A DNA stretch of 64,000 nt from Rhizoctonia solani (GCF_016906535.1 NC_057370.1:3224001-3288000); one strand, 5' to 3'; shown: positions 22,256-37,062, counted from the first letter of the stretch. Notes: generated by a model not told the origin, from the sequence alone. A program made the numbers and translations.

Positions 22256-22618
22256 GGGGTGAGTCGTGGTGGCTGATTGTTGGGAGTGGCTACACCGATA
22301 AAATAAAGGTCACGTGCTATTTTACAAGTACGGAAGTCGTCACTGTTTAGAAAACAATAAAATTTGACTAGATATATGCGCTTAAATGATTGTTAGTTGT
22401 GACATCTATTGGGGTTCGTGTCATTAGAAGTGCTAGCCACCTGCGTTGCGAGTGTACAAGTGACCTCATAGTCAGTATTCAAATGAAATAGACAACAATA
22501 TATATAGCTTCTTTGTTGTTTTGTGGCCATAGATTAACTCGAAGGTTCACTGGCAATGGGAGATGGAAGATAAGTCTTCTCGAGGAAAACATACAGATTA
22601 GCGTTATGGCACTAGATC
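22256..22618. other. Intergenic between tandem fusion genes; promoter of copy 2
   Basis: Holds the minus-strand promoter of copy 2, with TAGCCACT at 22285-22292 and CACGTGA at 22310-22316 (reverse complements). The rest shows no feature. Confidence 0.45.
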
Positions 22619-25195
22619 CTAATGAAGCTTAATTCCATCCCATAGTAACTCGGCCTGTACATTCGTTAGTGTAGGGACTTGGCTAGCCAATTAATGGAAC
22701 TTACAATCTGAATACCATAATCCTCCGCAAGCTCATGAATTATGTTTATTTCTTCTGTATTGGCTGAAACAAACTACGGAGAGTTAAACAACGGTAGCAT
22801 GTATTAGTAAAATAGATAACCTCTATTGCGAAATCCATGACAAGCTTACATTGATAATCATATGACTTCGCCGCGAATCAGTTACACGCCATTGACCAAG
22901 CTGGTCAACATAATCGCAAACATCTCTGGATATACACCTATTAATACCGCAAGACATTATGCTTCAAATCACGCACTTAGGAAGGTCGTAGTTGATGAGA
23001 GGAGTGTCAATGTTCGACAAATCGGTCGTGGACAAAATTGCGCTATTGGCGACCAAGGTAGTATATGATACTGGATCGTATATACGATTACCATATGCAT
23101 AATAGCCGGGGTTTTTTCTCCTGTGTATGGCGCTCAGCTTATCGATAAAGTTGCTTTTTACACTTTCACGCTCGCTTATTCCCGCCGCCTCTCTCTGAGT
23201 CTCGAGTGTTAGCCAGAATGGCGTACCGTATTCGACCCATATCTTACCCAATAATAGTTTTGGTACTCGTTGCTCCATTCATATTTAGCTATCTATATGT
23301 AATTCAACATGAACAAAAGCAACCCCAAATAAGATCATTCTCACCTCGTCAAAATCACAACACAAAACCATTAATCCACTTGCTCCCAAAATTCGAAAAC
23401 ATGCACCAAGTACATTCGGCTTCTGGTTCGCGGGAACTTTGACGAAAAAGTGACTCCCGATTGACGGCCCAACATCGCAGTTGACCACGATGCGTAAAGG
23501 GTCTGCCTGTAATTTGGTAGCTACGTTTGCAATAGATGGTGAAAGCGTAGTTGTTGAAGCGACCACCTGTGCAAGAGACGGAACGTGTCGGTATACTTCA
23601 AGGATTTGTTCTTGGGCTCCTGCTTCTACGAGCTTGTCGAGATCATCCAATGCTATAGTTCTGATTCTACGCATGTTCACGATGTTTCGGTTAATAAGTC
23701 CCAAAGATAATCTGGCGTCCCCACAAGGATCTGGGTCTGGTTAATTCCATCAGGTGAGCACAGAGTATTTCCGATCAGAGGATTTGGAGAAAGACACGAA
23801 TAGCACAGTGATGAAAGTCCCGATCTGCTGATCACTGATTGAAAAGCGGTGGCCTTTTCGTTGGTTGAAGTAAAAACAATCGCCTGTATGTGTCGAAGAG
23901 CGTGATCGACAACATGTAGGATTGATAGTGCCAGAGCAGTGGTTTTTCCGTTCTTTGGAGGTGCTTGGGCAAGCACGTTGCGGCCATTGATAACAGGGAG
24001 GATCGCGCATTGCTGAATTGCCGAGGGCTCTATCCTACTCATCAGCTTTGACCGTAATTTCAACAAAGGTTTGGCGAAGCTGCCTACTTTGATGTTGATA
24101 ACCAACCTTCAATCCAAGTTCATTGAAACCCAAAACAACTTTAACCGGTTCTGAAAACTCGTAGCTCAGTCGCTTAGTGCCAACTAGGACGGGGCGTTTG
24201 GCTTGAGAGTTACTCTCTGAGCATGAATATATTTTTGAGCCGAGTTTGATATTCGAGGTAAGGATAGGCTCACCCAGTTCACTGGTATTTGATAAGTCTT
24301 TGTCAACCTCGGCACCCCACAGCTCCCTACGCCACTCGTATTGAGGGCACTCAGGCGTTCCCACTTTATGGCCCTTCAATAAGCAATCCCGGCAGGTCAC
24401 CGCAGCCCTTTCGGTAAGCAACGGGTTTTTGTCGCCAGTTAGTCCAAATGCCTTAATGTCTTCCGGGACTCCCCAACTCGTATAATTCACAGGAGGCGGA
24501 GTGGGCTCATCAATAGGGGCCTCAGGCTCCGGGTTCTGGCTCAGGTTACTCAACCGAGCACACAGAGCGCCAAAGTCCTTCATTTCTGTACCTTCTGGGG
24601 TTAATACAGACTGGCGATAACTTGAGGGTAGAGAGCAATATAACATAGTGATGCATGCCTGGTCGTCGAGCGCAAAACGAGTACCGTTTAGGCGGCATCG
24701 CATACGACAAAACTTGGCAATATGCTCGATCATATCATCATCTTCCTCCGGCCTTAGGTTTGTAATTTGTTTCTCGATATCGACCAGTTCAGCGTCGACC
24801 TCTGCCTCAGCAGTCAGATACTTCTTCTCTAGCGCAAGCCACGCATCTCTCGGATCCAATGCGTCCTCTATGTATTTCTGTGCTCCAGACTCTAAGGACC
24901 CTAGGATCGCATTCCGAACGGCCGCAGCTTCGTCGTAATATGTGGCTATGTTGTTAGAATCATAATCAGAGGGCTCCTGGATTGATCCATCAATATATCC
25001 CCAAAGCTTCGCTTTTTTAATCGAGTTTGTTATCATGTTATTCCACTGAGTGTAATTCTGCTCTTTGAGCTTAGGAACATTTCGCATCGTAGCTTCGAGT
25101 ATCTGAGACTTGTTTTGAGAGGAGCGAGGCGCAGGATTGTTATTGCCGCGCATGGATGAAGCATCGAGTTCGTCTAAATTTACAGGCTGCGACAT
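22619..25195 (-). CDS. Gag (UBN2-like)/zinc knuckle/eIF4A-like helicase fusion, copy 3
   Basis: Third copy. The Gag part begins MSQPVNLDELDASSMRG and includes QNYTQWNNMITNSIKKAKLW. The knuckle is CRDCLLKGHKVGTPEC, then KRLSYEFSEPVKVVLGFNE. Helicase remnants: EPSAIQQCAILPVINGRN, motif I APPKNGKTT, Ib VGTPDYL then GLINRNI, II DDLD, III STTTLS, AILSTTDLSNIDTP, INYDLP, then DYVDQLGQWRV in place of the HRIGRGGR motif. The last two exons read FVSANTEEINIIHEL and AELLWDGIKLH. One base is missing in a T run near 23703, and the junction near 24060-24100 is unclear. Intron positions after motif V match copy 1, so the whole fusion was duplicated as a unit, not assembled three times. Confidence 0.78.
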
Positions 25196-26315
25196 GGTGT
25201 GCTGTATGTTGTGGCAGATCGATAAGAGTGGCTATAAAGATGTTGGTCACGTGTGACCCAGCTCACGAGCATTGCCACTGGATAAATAGCCAGCTTAAGC
25301 AGATATATGCACTCGATCATGCGATTGTTGGTTCTGTGAAACTTTTCTATTAGCCCCCAATACTTGCACAATTTATCCGAGGGTCGAATAGTAGGCGGCT
25401 GAAACCTCTGCACCGACACTAGTGGAGAGATATCCTATAAATCAGGCATAGTAAATACTCTCGTAAGTACCATCAGTTGCTGACCAGCGACTTTCATGAA
25501 CCATGACCAAAGAAGCCAGCATATATAACTAATTGCTGTTCTCACGAGACATATTAGCAGAGGCAATCGTGTCACGTAGTCACGGATATGACGCATTGAT
25601 TCTATCCCTGGCCACCTTACTCCCAGTCAGTATACTATCCCAAAGTATTGTCGGTAATCTAACCTATTTGTCTTTACTAAAGTACCGTGACAGGAGACCA
25701 TGAGGCTCTCAGTTTCTAGAGTAGGTTTCTGAACAAGGATCGCCGAGATAAAAGGCGCCCAACCCTTAATGCTTCCATTGAAAGTATAGCCCCAAATGCT
25801 CGAGCCGCCTACACGGTTTGAGTTCACAGACTTTGCGCCCAAGTTCAAGTTTGAAGATCTTCTGTTTACGCACCACAGCACCGCCAAAAGAGCCAAAGAA
25901 GATTTCCTTGATAGATCGAAGATGCCCATGAGAGCAACTAGTGGATTAAATCAAATGTCATATGGCTCCATCATAATTAAGGGGAATGTATGTCAAGATA
26001 CCGCTGTAACACGGTGTGACCTTTTTCCAGGGACTCAAATGAACTCTGCGATCAGAATGTGCGTGTGCACATTGGACTCGTAAAGGGACAGGTGCCATTT
26101 CGCCTATTGGGTTTCTGTTCAGGAGCGCCAAACGGGTGTGACGCAGTTGATCGCAGCTACCAAAGCTGTGTTCGTGCATGGTGCCAAGGCTCCAGGATCG
26201 GCATGATCATAACGTGACCGGCTTCTGCGCAGCACAGCCATCCGATCACCGCTCGGCCTCGCCCTCGTCATAAATAACGTCCTCCTCTGAGTGGTTGTTG
26301 TATCACTTCCTCACA
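25196..26315. other. Intergenic; promoters of fusion copy 3 and stomatin gene
   Basis: About 1.1 kb between divergent genes. The fusion-gene promoter block lies at 25227-25253 on the minus strand. No ORF with recognisable product. Confidence 0.45.
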
Positions 26316-27622
26316 ATGTCGACTCAAGCGGATAGCAAGGCTTACCGTCAATCCTCCCCCTCTCTTTCGTCCGGAAACTCGAATGTTGTGGACCACAATG
26401 CTCCAGATGTCACTGGTCCCGAGCAACCTCGTCGCCCCCCTCCGGCAAACGGGAGGTTGATCACTGTCGAGCCACTCAAGAGGGCAGAGATGCAACAATC
26501 ATACGCTCAAGATCTTGGACTTGATGGCGTCGAGCATGGGATTTATGGGAGCTTCATCAATGGTACGTTTGTCCACCCATGTTTTGTTGTGCGAGCGAGC
26601 ATAACCAACAACGAAAACAGCACTTGGCGCGGCGATTGGATTCTTTGGTGCATTCCCCTGCTGTCCGTGCCCCAACCCATTCCAGGAGGTCCAACAGGGC
26701 TCAGTTGGGCTGGTCACAAGGTTCGGACAATTCTACAAAGGTTAGTCACTCCTTATCGTCCCTTATTATCTATAGACTGTTTATTTATATCTAATTACCA
26801 TCTCTTATTTATAGCCGTCGACCCTGGTCTCGTCCAAGTGAACGTCTGCTCTGAAGAGTTGCGCCGCGTGGATGTCAAGATTCAAATCGCGTCCATTGGA
26901 CGGCAGACGGTTATTACCAGGGACAATGTTAATGTTGAAATGTATGTTCTCTTGCCCATTCCTCAAGTCCATTTCCTGACCCATCGACTTATAGTGAATC
27001 CGTGATATACTATCAAATCACCAGCCCCTATCGGGCCGCTTTCGGAATCGCTGATCTCCGCCAGGCACTCACCGAACGTGCTCAAACCACCCTGCGACAT
27101 GTTGTCGGCGCGCGCGTTGTCCAATCAGTGGTGACCGAACGAGACGCCATCGCGCTTGAAATCGAGGAAATCGTATCAGACGTAGCTTCTAAATGGGGTG
27201 TCGCCATCGAGGGTATCTTGATCAAGGACATCACATTCCCCCCGGACGTCGCCGCCTCACTTTCCTCGGCCGCACAGGCCAAACGAGTCGGAGAGTCCAA
27301 AGTCATTGCCGCTAGGGCCGAAGTCGATGCCGCACGCCTCATGCGACAGGCAGCCGATATCCTTGCTTCTCCTGCAGCAATGCAGATCCGACAGTTGGAA
27401 GCTTTGCAAACGATGGCCAAGAGCGCACAAAGCAAGGTCGTGTTTGTACCGATGAGCCTTCAAGGGGATGTTAGCGCTCAGTTATCAGGCGGCCAGTGGT
27501 CTGCATCAGGATCAGGGCATCACGATAACACGCAGAGTCCCGGAGCAGGGCCGAGTATGCTCGGTGGAACCCAAGGGCCCGCGCAGCGAGCAGGATTGTT
27601 GACCAGTATGGCAGACCTTTAG
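26316..27622 (+). CDS. Stomatin-family SPFH-domain protein
   Basis: Membrane-hairpin scaffold protein of the stomatin/SPFH family. Exons 26316-26562, 26621-26740, 26815-26941 and 26995-27622 join to an intact 373-aa protein. The N-terminal 75 residues are polar and Pro-rich. Then comes a short hydrophobic hairpin with a Cys/Pro cluster (GFFGAFPCCPCPNPF), a plausible palmitoylation site. The SPFH domain is clear: QGSVGLVTRFGQFYK, DPGLVQVNVCSEELRRVD, VITRDNVNVEIESVIYYQI, ALTERAQTTLRHVVG and WGVAIEGILIKDITFPPDV. A coiled-coil helix rich in Ala/Lys/Glu follows, ending FVPMSLQG and a Gly/Ser tail. The ATG at 26316 was preferred to an upstream in-frame ATG at 26295 because it starts the polar N terminus typical of fungal stomatins. 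Confidence 0.9.
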
Positions 27623-28597
27623 TCATACTTAACTTGCCTTTTGTTCGCGTCTTTTTGTTAAAATGACCTATGTATTGCTCTTGGTGTATCGACTTTCTTA
27701 TATTACTTGTACTTGTATTATCGAATGCCGTATTTAATACGTGTAATACTATATGAATAATCTAGTGTTTAATGGTTAAGAGTGTTGTGAGACTGGCATC
27801 AACATTGGTATATCTGACAATTTTTAATTATACATGTTTCTAATTTAACTCGAGATGGACTTCGTGGTTTCTTGTTGAACGCATCTTATTCAAAGTGGAG
27901 GGCAAAGCGGAAGAGTTCATCAAATATTCGTGAAAAAAAGAAGTAAAACTGAAATTCCTATGAATCATACAAAAATGAGAATGTACTTGGATTACCCAAG
28001 CATCTGTAAGTCGGGTGGTCATTTGTGGTCGGACCCTGTGTATATTTCCAAATGTATAGGCCCAGAGCGGATCGGTGGAGTCAGGGTGCTGTGGTTTGAT
28101 TAAGTGGAGCAGGGGCTGGCAACGTGCCCAAACCACAGCCAAGAGAAATCTATGCGTTGGATCGATATGGGTCCAAAAAAATCGATGTTCGATACAAATA
28201 TCTCGAATTCAGTTGGTTTCCTAGCTAGACTAGTATCCAACTGAACCTATAGCTGGGCTGCGTGAATAGGAGTATCGAATTATTAGGGGGAACAGAGGAG
28301 TCGGGATTCGCACGCATGGTAAAGAACTCTTCTTCGCTCTTAAAACTTCGGTGTGAATATGCTTCTCACCTACCGCGCCAGGCACATCTATCCAATGACA
28401 ACTCGCGACTGCACATGCGAAAATTAGAAGCACTGGGGTCCAAACACCTGATTTGCTACAAGAGAGAGGAAAAAAAAACGTCGATCTAGGGGTTTGGAAA
28501 TGAGGCATCAGGGGGTATAAATCCTATCGACACGAGCCAAGTACACCTTCACTTTCATTCTACTAAGACCTTTTAGCCCCGGATATAGATTGCATCT
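27623..28597. other. Intergenic, includes promoter of GH128 copy A
   Basis: About 1 kb without a supported gene. A TATA box (TATAAAT, 28516-28522) sits about 80 nt before the next ATG. Confidence 0.45.
28516..28522 (+). promoter_or_regulatory. TATA box of GH128 copy A
   Basis: TATAAAT 76 nt upstream of the ATG at 28598, a normal fungal spacing. Confidence 0.5.
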
Positions 28598-29796
28598 ATG
28601 CTGAGATTAGTGGAGCTGGTCGTTCTCTTGCTTAGTTTTAACTTGGTCTGCGCTGGGAAAAGAGGAATTGCATGGCCGTGGTGTGAGTGGTTTTGAGCGT
28701 TCGATTTTTTTTTTAGCTAACAAGGGCATTCCGGCTATTCAGACAACGAAGGTACAAACTTAAATATTAATCAGTTGGCCAGCGTGAATGTTCAATGGTA
28801 TAGTTTATTTTGTTGATTTACACAGATTGTTTGTAAACGAAAAGTCCCACTGTAGGCTATATAACTGGGAGACTTGGAGACCCAGTGCCACGGGGTGCGT
28901 TACCAATGATTACGATCGTCTACGGAGCCATAATTGAACAAGCAATCAATTTACAGTGGCCTAATGTTCATAGGAACCCAGAGGTGCACCGACTGTCCCT
29001 CATCTCCCATCAAAGAGCTATATGCTCGGGCCATTGGACAAGGGTGGACAACAGTTTTCACGCTCAACGAACCTGACTTGCCTGTCGGCGGAACATCGCC
29101 AGCTGACGCGGCAGGGTGGTATATACGGTGGATAAACCCACTAAATATCAGTGAGTTATGGAACATGCAAATTAAATGGATAGTGAATGACGAGAAGAAT
29201 AGCCAAGGCAATTCCAGCTGTGACATCGAGTACGGTTGCAGGCCAAGGGCTTGATTGGGTAGACGGGTTTATTCGAGCCTGCGCAGGACAGGTAGGCATT
29301 CAAGCCGTAATTATGACTAGCTTCGCTTATGTGATAATGATCAGTGTTTCTTCGATTACATCAACCTACACTGGTATGGTTCGTCTTTCGAAGAGTTCAA
29401 GGCGCATATAGAGGGCGCACGTAACAGGTTTCCTGGGTATAAGGTAAGTTGGACAAAAAATGTCAGAAAATGGTGTCACTTAAAGCATTAAAATCTCAGT
29501 TCGTAATCACTGAGTTTGCGTTGCTCCCTCCCGCTACACGGGAAGACCAAACAGCCTTCTTGAATAATGCTATGACATACTTAGATAACACAACTTATGT
29601 GGAATACGTGAGTTCTTCATACTTTCTGTCTCGTTTATTGTGGGTGATTAATTACTTTTAGTATGCGATATTCCTTGCCACTTCTCCTGCCTTGATTACG
29701 AATAACAATGGTGGCTCCGATTACGCCGGAACCACATCGACTTTGTTCGGTGATGATGGCAGCTTAACGCTTAATGGGGTCGCGTACCGTGGCTAA
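28598..29796 (+). CDS. GH128 (Asl1-like) endo-beta-1,3-glucanase, copy A
   Basis: Secreted glycoside hydrolase of the Asl1/GH128 type, expected to cut beta-1,3-glucan in fungal or plant walls. Eight exons: 28598-28682, 28743-28797, 28856-28894, 28957-29150, 29203-29291, 29345-29443, 29500-29607 and 29662-29796. All join in phase. The signal peptide MLRLVELVVLLLSFNLVCA is followed by GKRGIAWPW. The catalytic acid/base Glu is in TLNEPD and the nucleophile Glu in ITEFAL. Other landmarks are QRCTDCPSSPI and FDYINLHWYG. The C terminus is GVAYRG. The exon layout is identical to that of the neighbour at 30440, so the pair is a tandem duplication. The coding sequence is intact although no single ORF is long. 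Confidence 0.9.
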
Positions 29797-30439
29797 ATCC
29801 GTTCATAATGTTTCCCATGCCTGATTTACCATAGATTCCTTGCTTCTTTTGGGGTTAAAGCTGTATTCATATTTGTAATGTATCACTTGCTTTTGGAAGC
29901 GTCTTTCGCCAAGAACTACATACCGAGCAACTCGCAAGGACTACGCGAATTGTGCCAACTTCGCTTGCTATATATAATTCAATGGCACAATAAATTCGGG
30001 GATCGCGGCGACAGACGTGAGGCAGCCCGTTGTTGGCTAATGCGTATCGGGGTTTGTTTACTTCTTCTGATCACGTGACGGCCACCCGCCAATCACTTAC
30101 CACATTATCCGACAGCTACGCGAATCCGGAGCTGCTCTGATTAAGACACTAACGGAAATTCACCATGTGCTACGTTGAAAACACTCAGAGCTATGATTTG
30201 CATGACTAGTGAAACTGCGACTTCCTTATCCGAAGCGAATGGGACGCCCGCGAGCGCGTTAGGCGGGCTAGCCTGATCTCCGGTTACCCCGAGGCTACCG
30301 ATCCGGTCGCACCGAGTACGGACAGGTGCGCCTACTTGTACTCTGAGGATGAGTATATAATAGATGTTCTGAACTGAGTTTCAGTCGTCAGCTCATAGTT
30401 TCTCCTTCAACTCAACTCACACTTTTCTTCTACACAACC
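29797..30439. other. Intergenic between tandem GH128 genes
   Basis: Holds the promoter of copy B. No other feature seen. Confidence 0.45.
30354..30362 (+). promoter_or_regulatory. TATA box of GH128 copy B
   Basis: TATATAATA about 80 nt before the ATG at 30440, followed by a CT/CAACTCA-rich leader. Confidence 0.5.
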
Positions 30440-31645
30440 ATGTCTTCTATGTCCAAGATAGCTACTATTGCTGTGGCATTGCTCACCGCGGCACCATCCG
30501 CTCTGGCAGGAAAGCGTGGTCTCGCATGGCCTTGGTGTGCGTTCCTATTATTTCCCCTCCACAAACATTCCGTTTTACTAATGTTCTCCCTGGGTAGACA
30601 ACGAAGGGAGCAACCTGAACCCTACTGCACTAGCGAACGGCAATGGAAACGTTCAATGGTGTGTCCCCCTTTCCTGAAGCTCAGTATGTCTGACCTGAAT
30701 GTCACCGCTTCATAGGATCTACAACTGGGAGACCTGGCGCCCTGCCGTGACCACGTGAGTTCAGTCGAAAGTAAACCCAGATTTTTAAACTAAGGTTATT
30801 TATTTAGTAACATGAACTGGATTGGCATGCAGCGCTGCATGGATTGCGACTCCTCGCCAATCTCTCAGCTCAAGACACGTGCTGCCCAACAGGGCTGGAA
30901 TACGGTCCTTACGCTCAACGAGCCCGATATCAATGGCATCTCTGCTTCGAGCGCCGCTAACTGGTATATCCAATACATCAATCCTCTCCAAATCAGTAAG
31001 TAATAGGTGTAACCTCATAGCATATACTTCGTGTCTGATGTGCATTTTAAATATTTAGGAAAAGCTATTCCTTCCGTTACTTCCAGTACCACCCCAGGTC
31101 AGGGACTTGACTGGGCTGCTGCCTTTATCTCTGCCTGCGGCGGTCGTGTAAGTTCCCAAGCTTCTATTTAAATCAACAGGGCTAATTGCTCCCATATCCG
31201 ATTAGTGCTATTTTGACTATATCAACATCCACTGGTATGGTAACAACTTTGCACAATTCCAGTCCCACGTTCAAAACGCTCATAATCGTTTCCCCAACTA
31301 CCAAGTGCGTGAAAATAGTGGACTAAAATAGACCATACTGACATCTGCTGTAGTTGATTATCTCTGAGTTTGCTTTAGTATCACCCGCCACTCGTGACCA
31401 GCAGGTTTCTTTCCTGAAGCAAGCTATGTCATTCCTTGATGGTGCCTCATATGTCACCTACGTAAGTACTCGATCTCTCAGTTCTACTTACAGTCCACTA
31501 ATTATATGGGAAGTATGCTGTGTTCGGTGCTAGTTCACCTTCCAAGATTTCTGCGAACACCGGTGGAGGAGAGGTCGGCACAGGCTCATCTCTCTACAAC
31601 GACGATGGAAGTCTTTCTGCTAACGGTGTCGCTTACCGTGGATAG
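30440..31645 (+). CDS. GH128 (Asl1-like) endo-beta-1,3-glucanase, copy B
   Basis: Eight exons (30440-30536, 30598-30658, 30716-30754, 30808-30995, 31059-31147, 31206-31304, 31354-31461, 31514-31645) encode an intact 270-aa secreted protein. The signal peptide runs MSSMSKIATIAVALLTAAPSALA. The mature protein starts GKRGLAWPW. Catalytic Glu residues lie in TLNEPDING (acid/base) and ISEFAL (nucleophile). FDYINIHWYG and GSLYNDDGSL-like C-terminal landmarks match copy A. Codons here are more C-ending than in copy A, which suggests this copy is the more highly expressed one (inference). It is downstream of and co-oriented with copy A, but each has its own TATA box. Confidence 0.92.
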
Positions 31646-32205
31646 ATTTATGTATAGAGAAGCTGGTACTCGGGCTGATATGGTCACAGGCAATGATTGT
31701 GTATCTACACAAAATCGCACTACAAACGTTTCTTTCTATATTGGGATGGTGGACTACGTGTGTTAGTTAAACTTGAGTGATTGGATGGGAGGGAGCAGAT
31801 GTGATTTATTTATAGGATTGTATGCGTCGTAACGTGCAGCCTATCCAGCAACGGGCATACGAATCAAGTGGCTTGAATGAAAATGTCAAGCTCTCTACGA
31901 TAAAAAGCCAATCAAAAAACCTATATGACCATGAGACACCAGCTGTCAAATAGACCTAGGCAGGGTTCTATGTTGACACATCCGATCAACGCCGAACGGA
32001 CTGGAGGACCCGCACTTGTCGCTTCTCTCTTTGTGGTCGAAGTGATTCCTTACAAACGGAGAAGATGGTGATTCTCGGCACCAACACGACAAGGAGCAAG
32101 TCCGAGTATAAAACATGGGGGAGGGAGGGAGGATCACCCTCATCGGTACTCTCCCTTCTAACTAATTTTGGTCATTCAACCCACATTCTTTTGCCTTACC
32201 CAAGG
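31646..32205. other. Intergenic; promoter of small secreted protein
   Basis: A TATAAAA at 32107-32113 lies about 95 nt before the next ATG. An in-frame ATG at 32065 is rejected as start because it precedes the TATA box and would bury the signal peptide. Confidence 0.45.
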
Positions 32206-32897
32206 ATGCATGCTTTCAGTCGCCTGGCCACTTTCCTTATTTTTGTGCTCTCATTGAGCATCTTTACCTACGCTCTCCCAGCTTCCGGCACCTCAGGAGC
32301 CCTATCCACTCGCGACCAAAAATGCCAATCTCTTATTGATGTACTAGTCGATCTCAAGAGCAATGTCGACACTTGCATTTCGACTATAGTCAAGGCCGAT
32401 GCCAGCGCTGATGTCGTTGTTCAACTAGATTTAATGGTCGGACACGTTGAAGCTTCTGCTCTCTCGATTAAAGAAATTGGTTCCATCACCGACATCGATG
32501 CTGTGGTGAAGGCTGATTTCGCTGCAAGGATCGCTGCAATCATCGCTGTGAGCTAACTATATGTTATTGTCCAATCGTTTAAGACTGAATCTATAACCCT
32601 CTAGGTTGTTCTGAAAGCATGCTTGAAGCTCTCACTCAAATTCGGAATCCAGGTATTGGTCGGGGTCTTCGTCAAGATTGACGCTGCGGTGAAACTCCTG
32701 TTGACAAACGTTGGGGCCTGTGTCGATGGCATAGTTGTGCTTACCTCCCAAATGTGAGCTTTTATTTATGAATCCCATGGTTAAACTAATAACTTATACT
32801 TAATAGTGTCATGAGTACTTGTGGACATATCATCGTGGATCTGAACTTCCGTCTTGTCGCTGGAGTATTGGCGACAGTCGGTATCACCCTCAACTAG
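32206..32897 (+). CDS. Small secreted/hydrophobic protein
   Basis: Three exons (32206-32547, 32605-32753, 32807-32897) give 193 aa. A clear signal peptide (MHAFSRLATFLIFVLSLSIF..ALPASG) is followed by a helical, Ala/Val/Asp-rich chain with few aromatics. Spaced cysteines occur in KCQSLIDVL, VDTCIST, LKACLKL, GACVDG and STCGHI. The second half alternates hydrophobic stretches (VLVGVFVKIDAAVKLLL, HIIVDLNFRLVAGVL). No enzyme motif is seen. It could be a secreted helical bundle or a membrane-active protein. I recall similar proteins being common in Rhizoctonia genomes, but cannot verify it. TATA box at 32107. Confidence 0.75.
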
Positions 32898-33634
32898 GGA
32901 GTCTTACAGAGCTCTAAAATGTAGGAGTCCGAAGTGGATAGGTAGTCGGATTTAGATTACACTAGTTAGAGCATATCAATATACGTTACTGATTTTCTTA
33001 AATCTGCCCATTTTCCTCCTCAATAAGAGTCGATTTGATTGGCCCTTTACTCGCAAGAGCTTATTGTTACTTGAGACGTTTCACGCGCTTTGCTCAGATT
33101 TGAGCAGCAAATTGCCTCTCGATCAGAGGCTCCTTTAATATAGTTATGTTAGGTCTACATATGCACACTCAAATTAGTGTGTGGTTGATGCGATACTATC
33201 TCTGTTTTGTCTGAGCCATTTGACCTATTCTATCTTCATTCGAGTCCCGGGATAACGGTTACATAAGGAGATGCCTTTGTTGGAAAATATAGATCAGTAG
33301 GCCGAGTAATGCACTTGGCCGCATGAGTATCGGACATCTTCATACAACTGTCAAACGGTCACGTGATGCCGGTAAACTGACCGGCCGATGACGACTGCTT
33401 GCCGCTCTCACCACGGCCGCGCGTACTCCAAAAAGTAACATCCGAAACTGGTGTGCGCGTCCATGCCGAGTCTACGCGCAATTTATCTTGAGTTTTACAC
33501 ATTTGGCTTTACAATGAATATAAATGGAGGGCTAGTCAATAACTTGGCAACGTCACCAATCCACAGTCTCTCAGCGACTGGACTCTCGACCAACTTGCAT
33601 CTCAACCCAAACTACTTAATTTTCTCTTAACCAG
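32898..33634. other. Intergenic; promoter of family copy B
   Basis: No gene. A TATAAAT at 33519-33525 lies about 110 nt before the next ATG. Confidence 0.45.
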
Positions 33635-34246
33635 ATGTATCCTTACGGACCTTTCCAGCCTCATCAATCTGCTCCCCAGCCCGGCCCTACGCACGTCTAC
33701 TACACCCGCGGTCCAAGATTTATGTGTCGCGGTCCAAGCCGTCTCATTTGGTTCGGTATCGGTGGTATCACGACCTATTGGTTTATTCAGTCAAGAGAAA
33801 GAAAGCGCGAGATGCTCATGAGCCAAGCCGACGATACACAACGTGCTGGACATTGCCATAGTGCCTGGGGATGGGGACGCTGGGGAGACCATCGGCGTGA
33901 GATGAACGAGGCGCAGCAAAAGATGGAAGACCATCGTCGCAAAGTCCAGGAGCAGTTCGCGGACTTCGGAAACCTCAGCAGTGACAAGGTGCGTCCGTTT
34001 ACATCTCTCCAAATCTCCGATCTTTGTGCCGACAATTTCTTTTAGCTCGCTGATATGGCCGAGTCGAGTCTTGACTCTGTTATGAGCTCTGTGGTGGCGT
34101 TGAGGGCTGTGAGTTCATTTTAATCATCACTTATCACAATCTTAGCTGGAATATTTACGGATATTTTATAGAAAATAGCTGAGCAGCGAGCAGCATCGCA
34201 AGCTGCTCGAGTTTCAGCACCAAAGGAGGATCCTCGCCTTGTCTAA
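33635..34246 (+). CDS. Small single-pass membrane protein, family copy B (intact)
   Basis: Exons 33635-33988, 34046-34108 and 34172-34246 give 163 aa. The N terminus is Pro/Tyr/Gln-rich (MYPYGPFQPHQSAPQPGP). One hydrophobic segment (SRLIWFGIGGITTYWF) follows, then a basic region, HCHSAWGWGRWGDHRREM, and two amphipathic helices (NEAQQKMEDHRRKVQEQFA, LADMAESSLDSVMSSVV). The product probably sits in a membrane with its C-terminal coiled region in the cytosol. No known domain recognised. It is over 80% identical by eye to copy A at 213, and shares the 63-nt middle exon and intron phases with the more distant copy at 50337. Confidence 0.8.
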
Positions 34247-34576
34247 GTGCGTAGATGATAGGTTTAATGAGTACTGTATCTCTCTCGTTAATAATACTAT
34301 GTGATCTATTCTGTTTTATTCTGTTTTTGACCCCTTCGAATAAGCACCAGTGAATAAAGCGGAGTGATATGGAGTGTTCCAAGATTGGCGACTTGAGATG
34401 GGTAAAGGATCGTGCTGTCGGCCTTCGATCAGGGTCCGATAACACCCACATGATCGAGGAGTCACGCGCCAACCGATGAGGATATCGGACCTTGTCCGAG
34501 CGCGATAATTAAGCTTTATAAAACACGAATAGTTTACTTTGCTTTCACCACCACTTCAACTACACTATACTGGACA
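34247..34576. other. Intergenic; promoter of P5C dehydrogenase
   Basis: TATAAAA at 34517-34523, about 55 nt before the ATG at 34577. No gene here. Confidence 0.5.
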
Positions 34577-36876
<2,300 letters not shown>

Positions 36877-37062
36877 GAAATTAAGTGCCGCATGAATTAA
36901 TGATGTCAAAATAGAGCGGGTGAACTTAATGGAATAAATGTATTTTATCAAAAATGGTTCATTCAAGATTATCAATAGATATAGCATATAAGCGGTATCC
37001 TTAAGCTATCGAAGTCATCTCATATCATGGGTATCGTGAGTTGAGTACCGAGATAGCTATTC

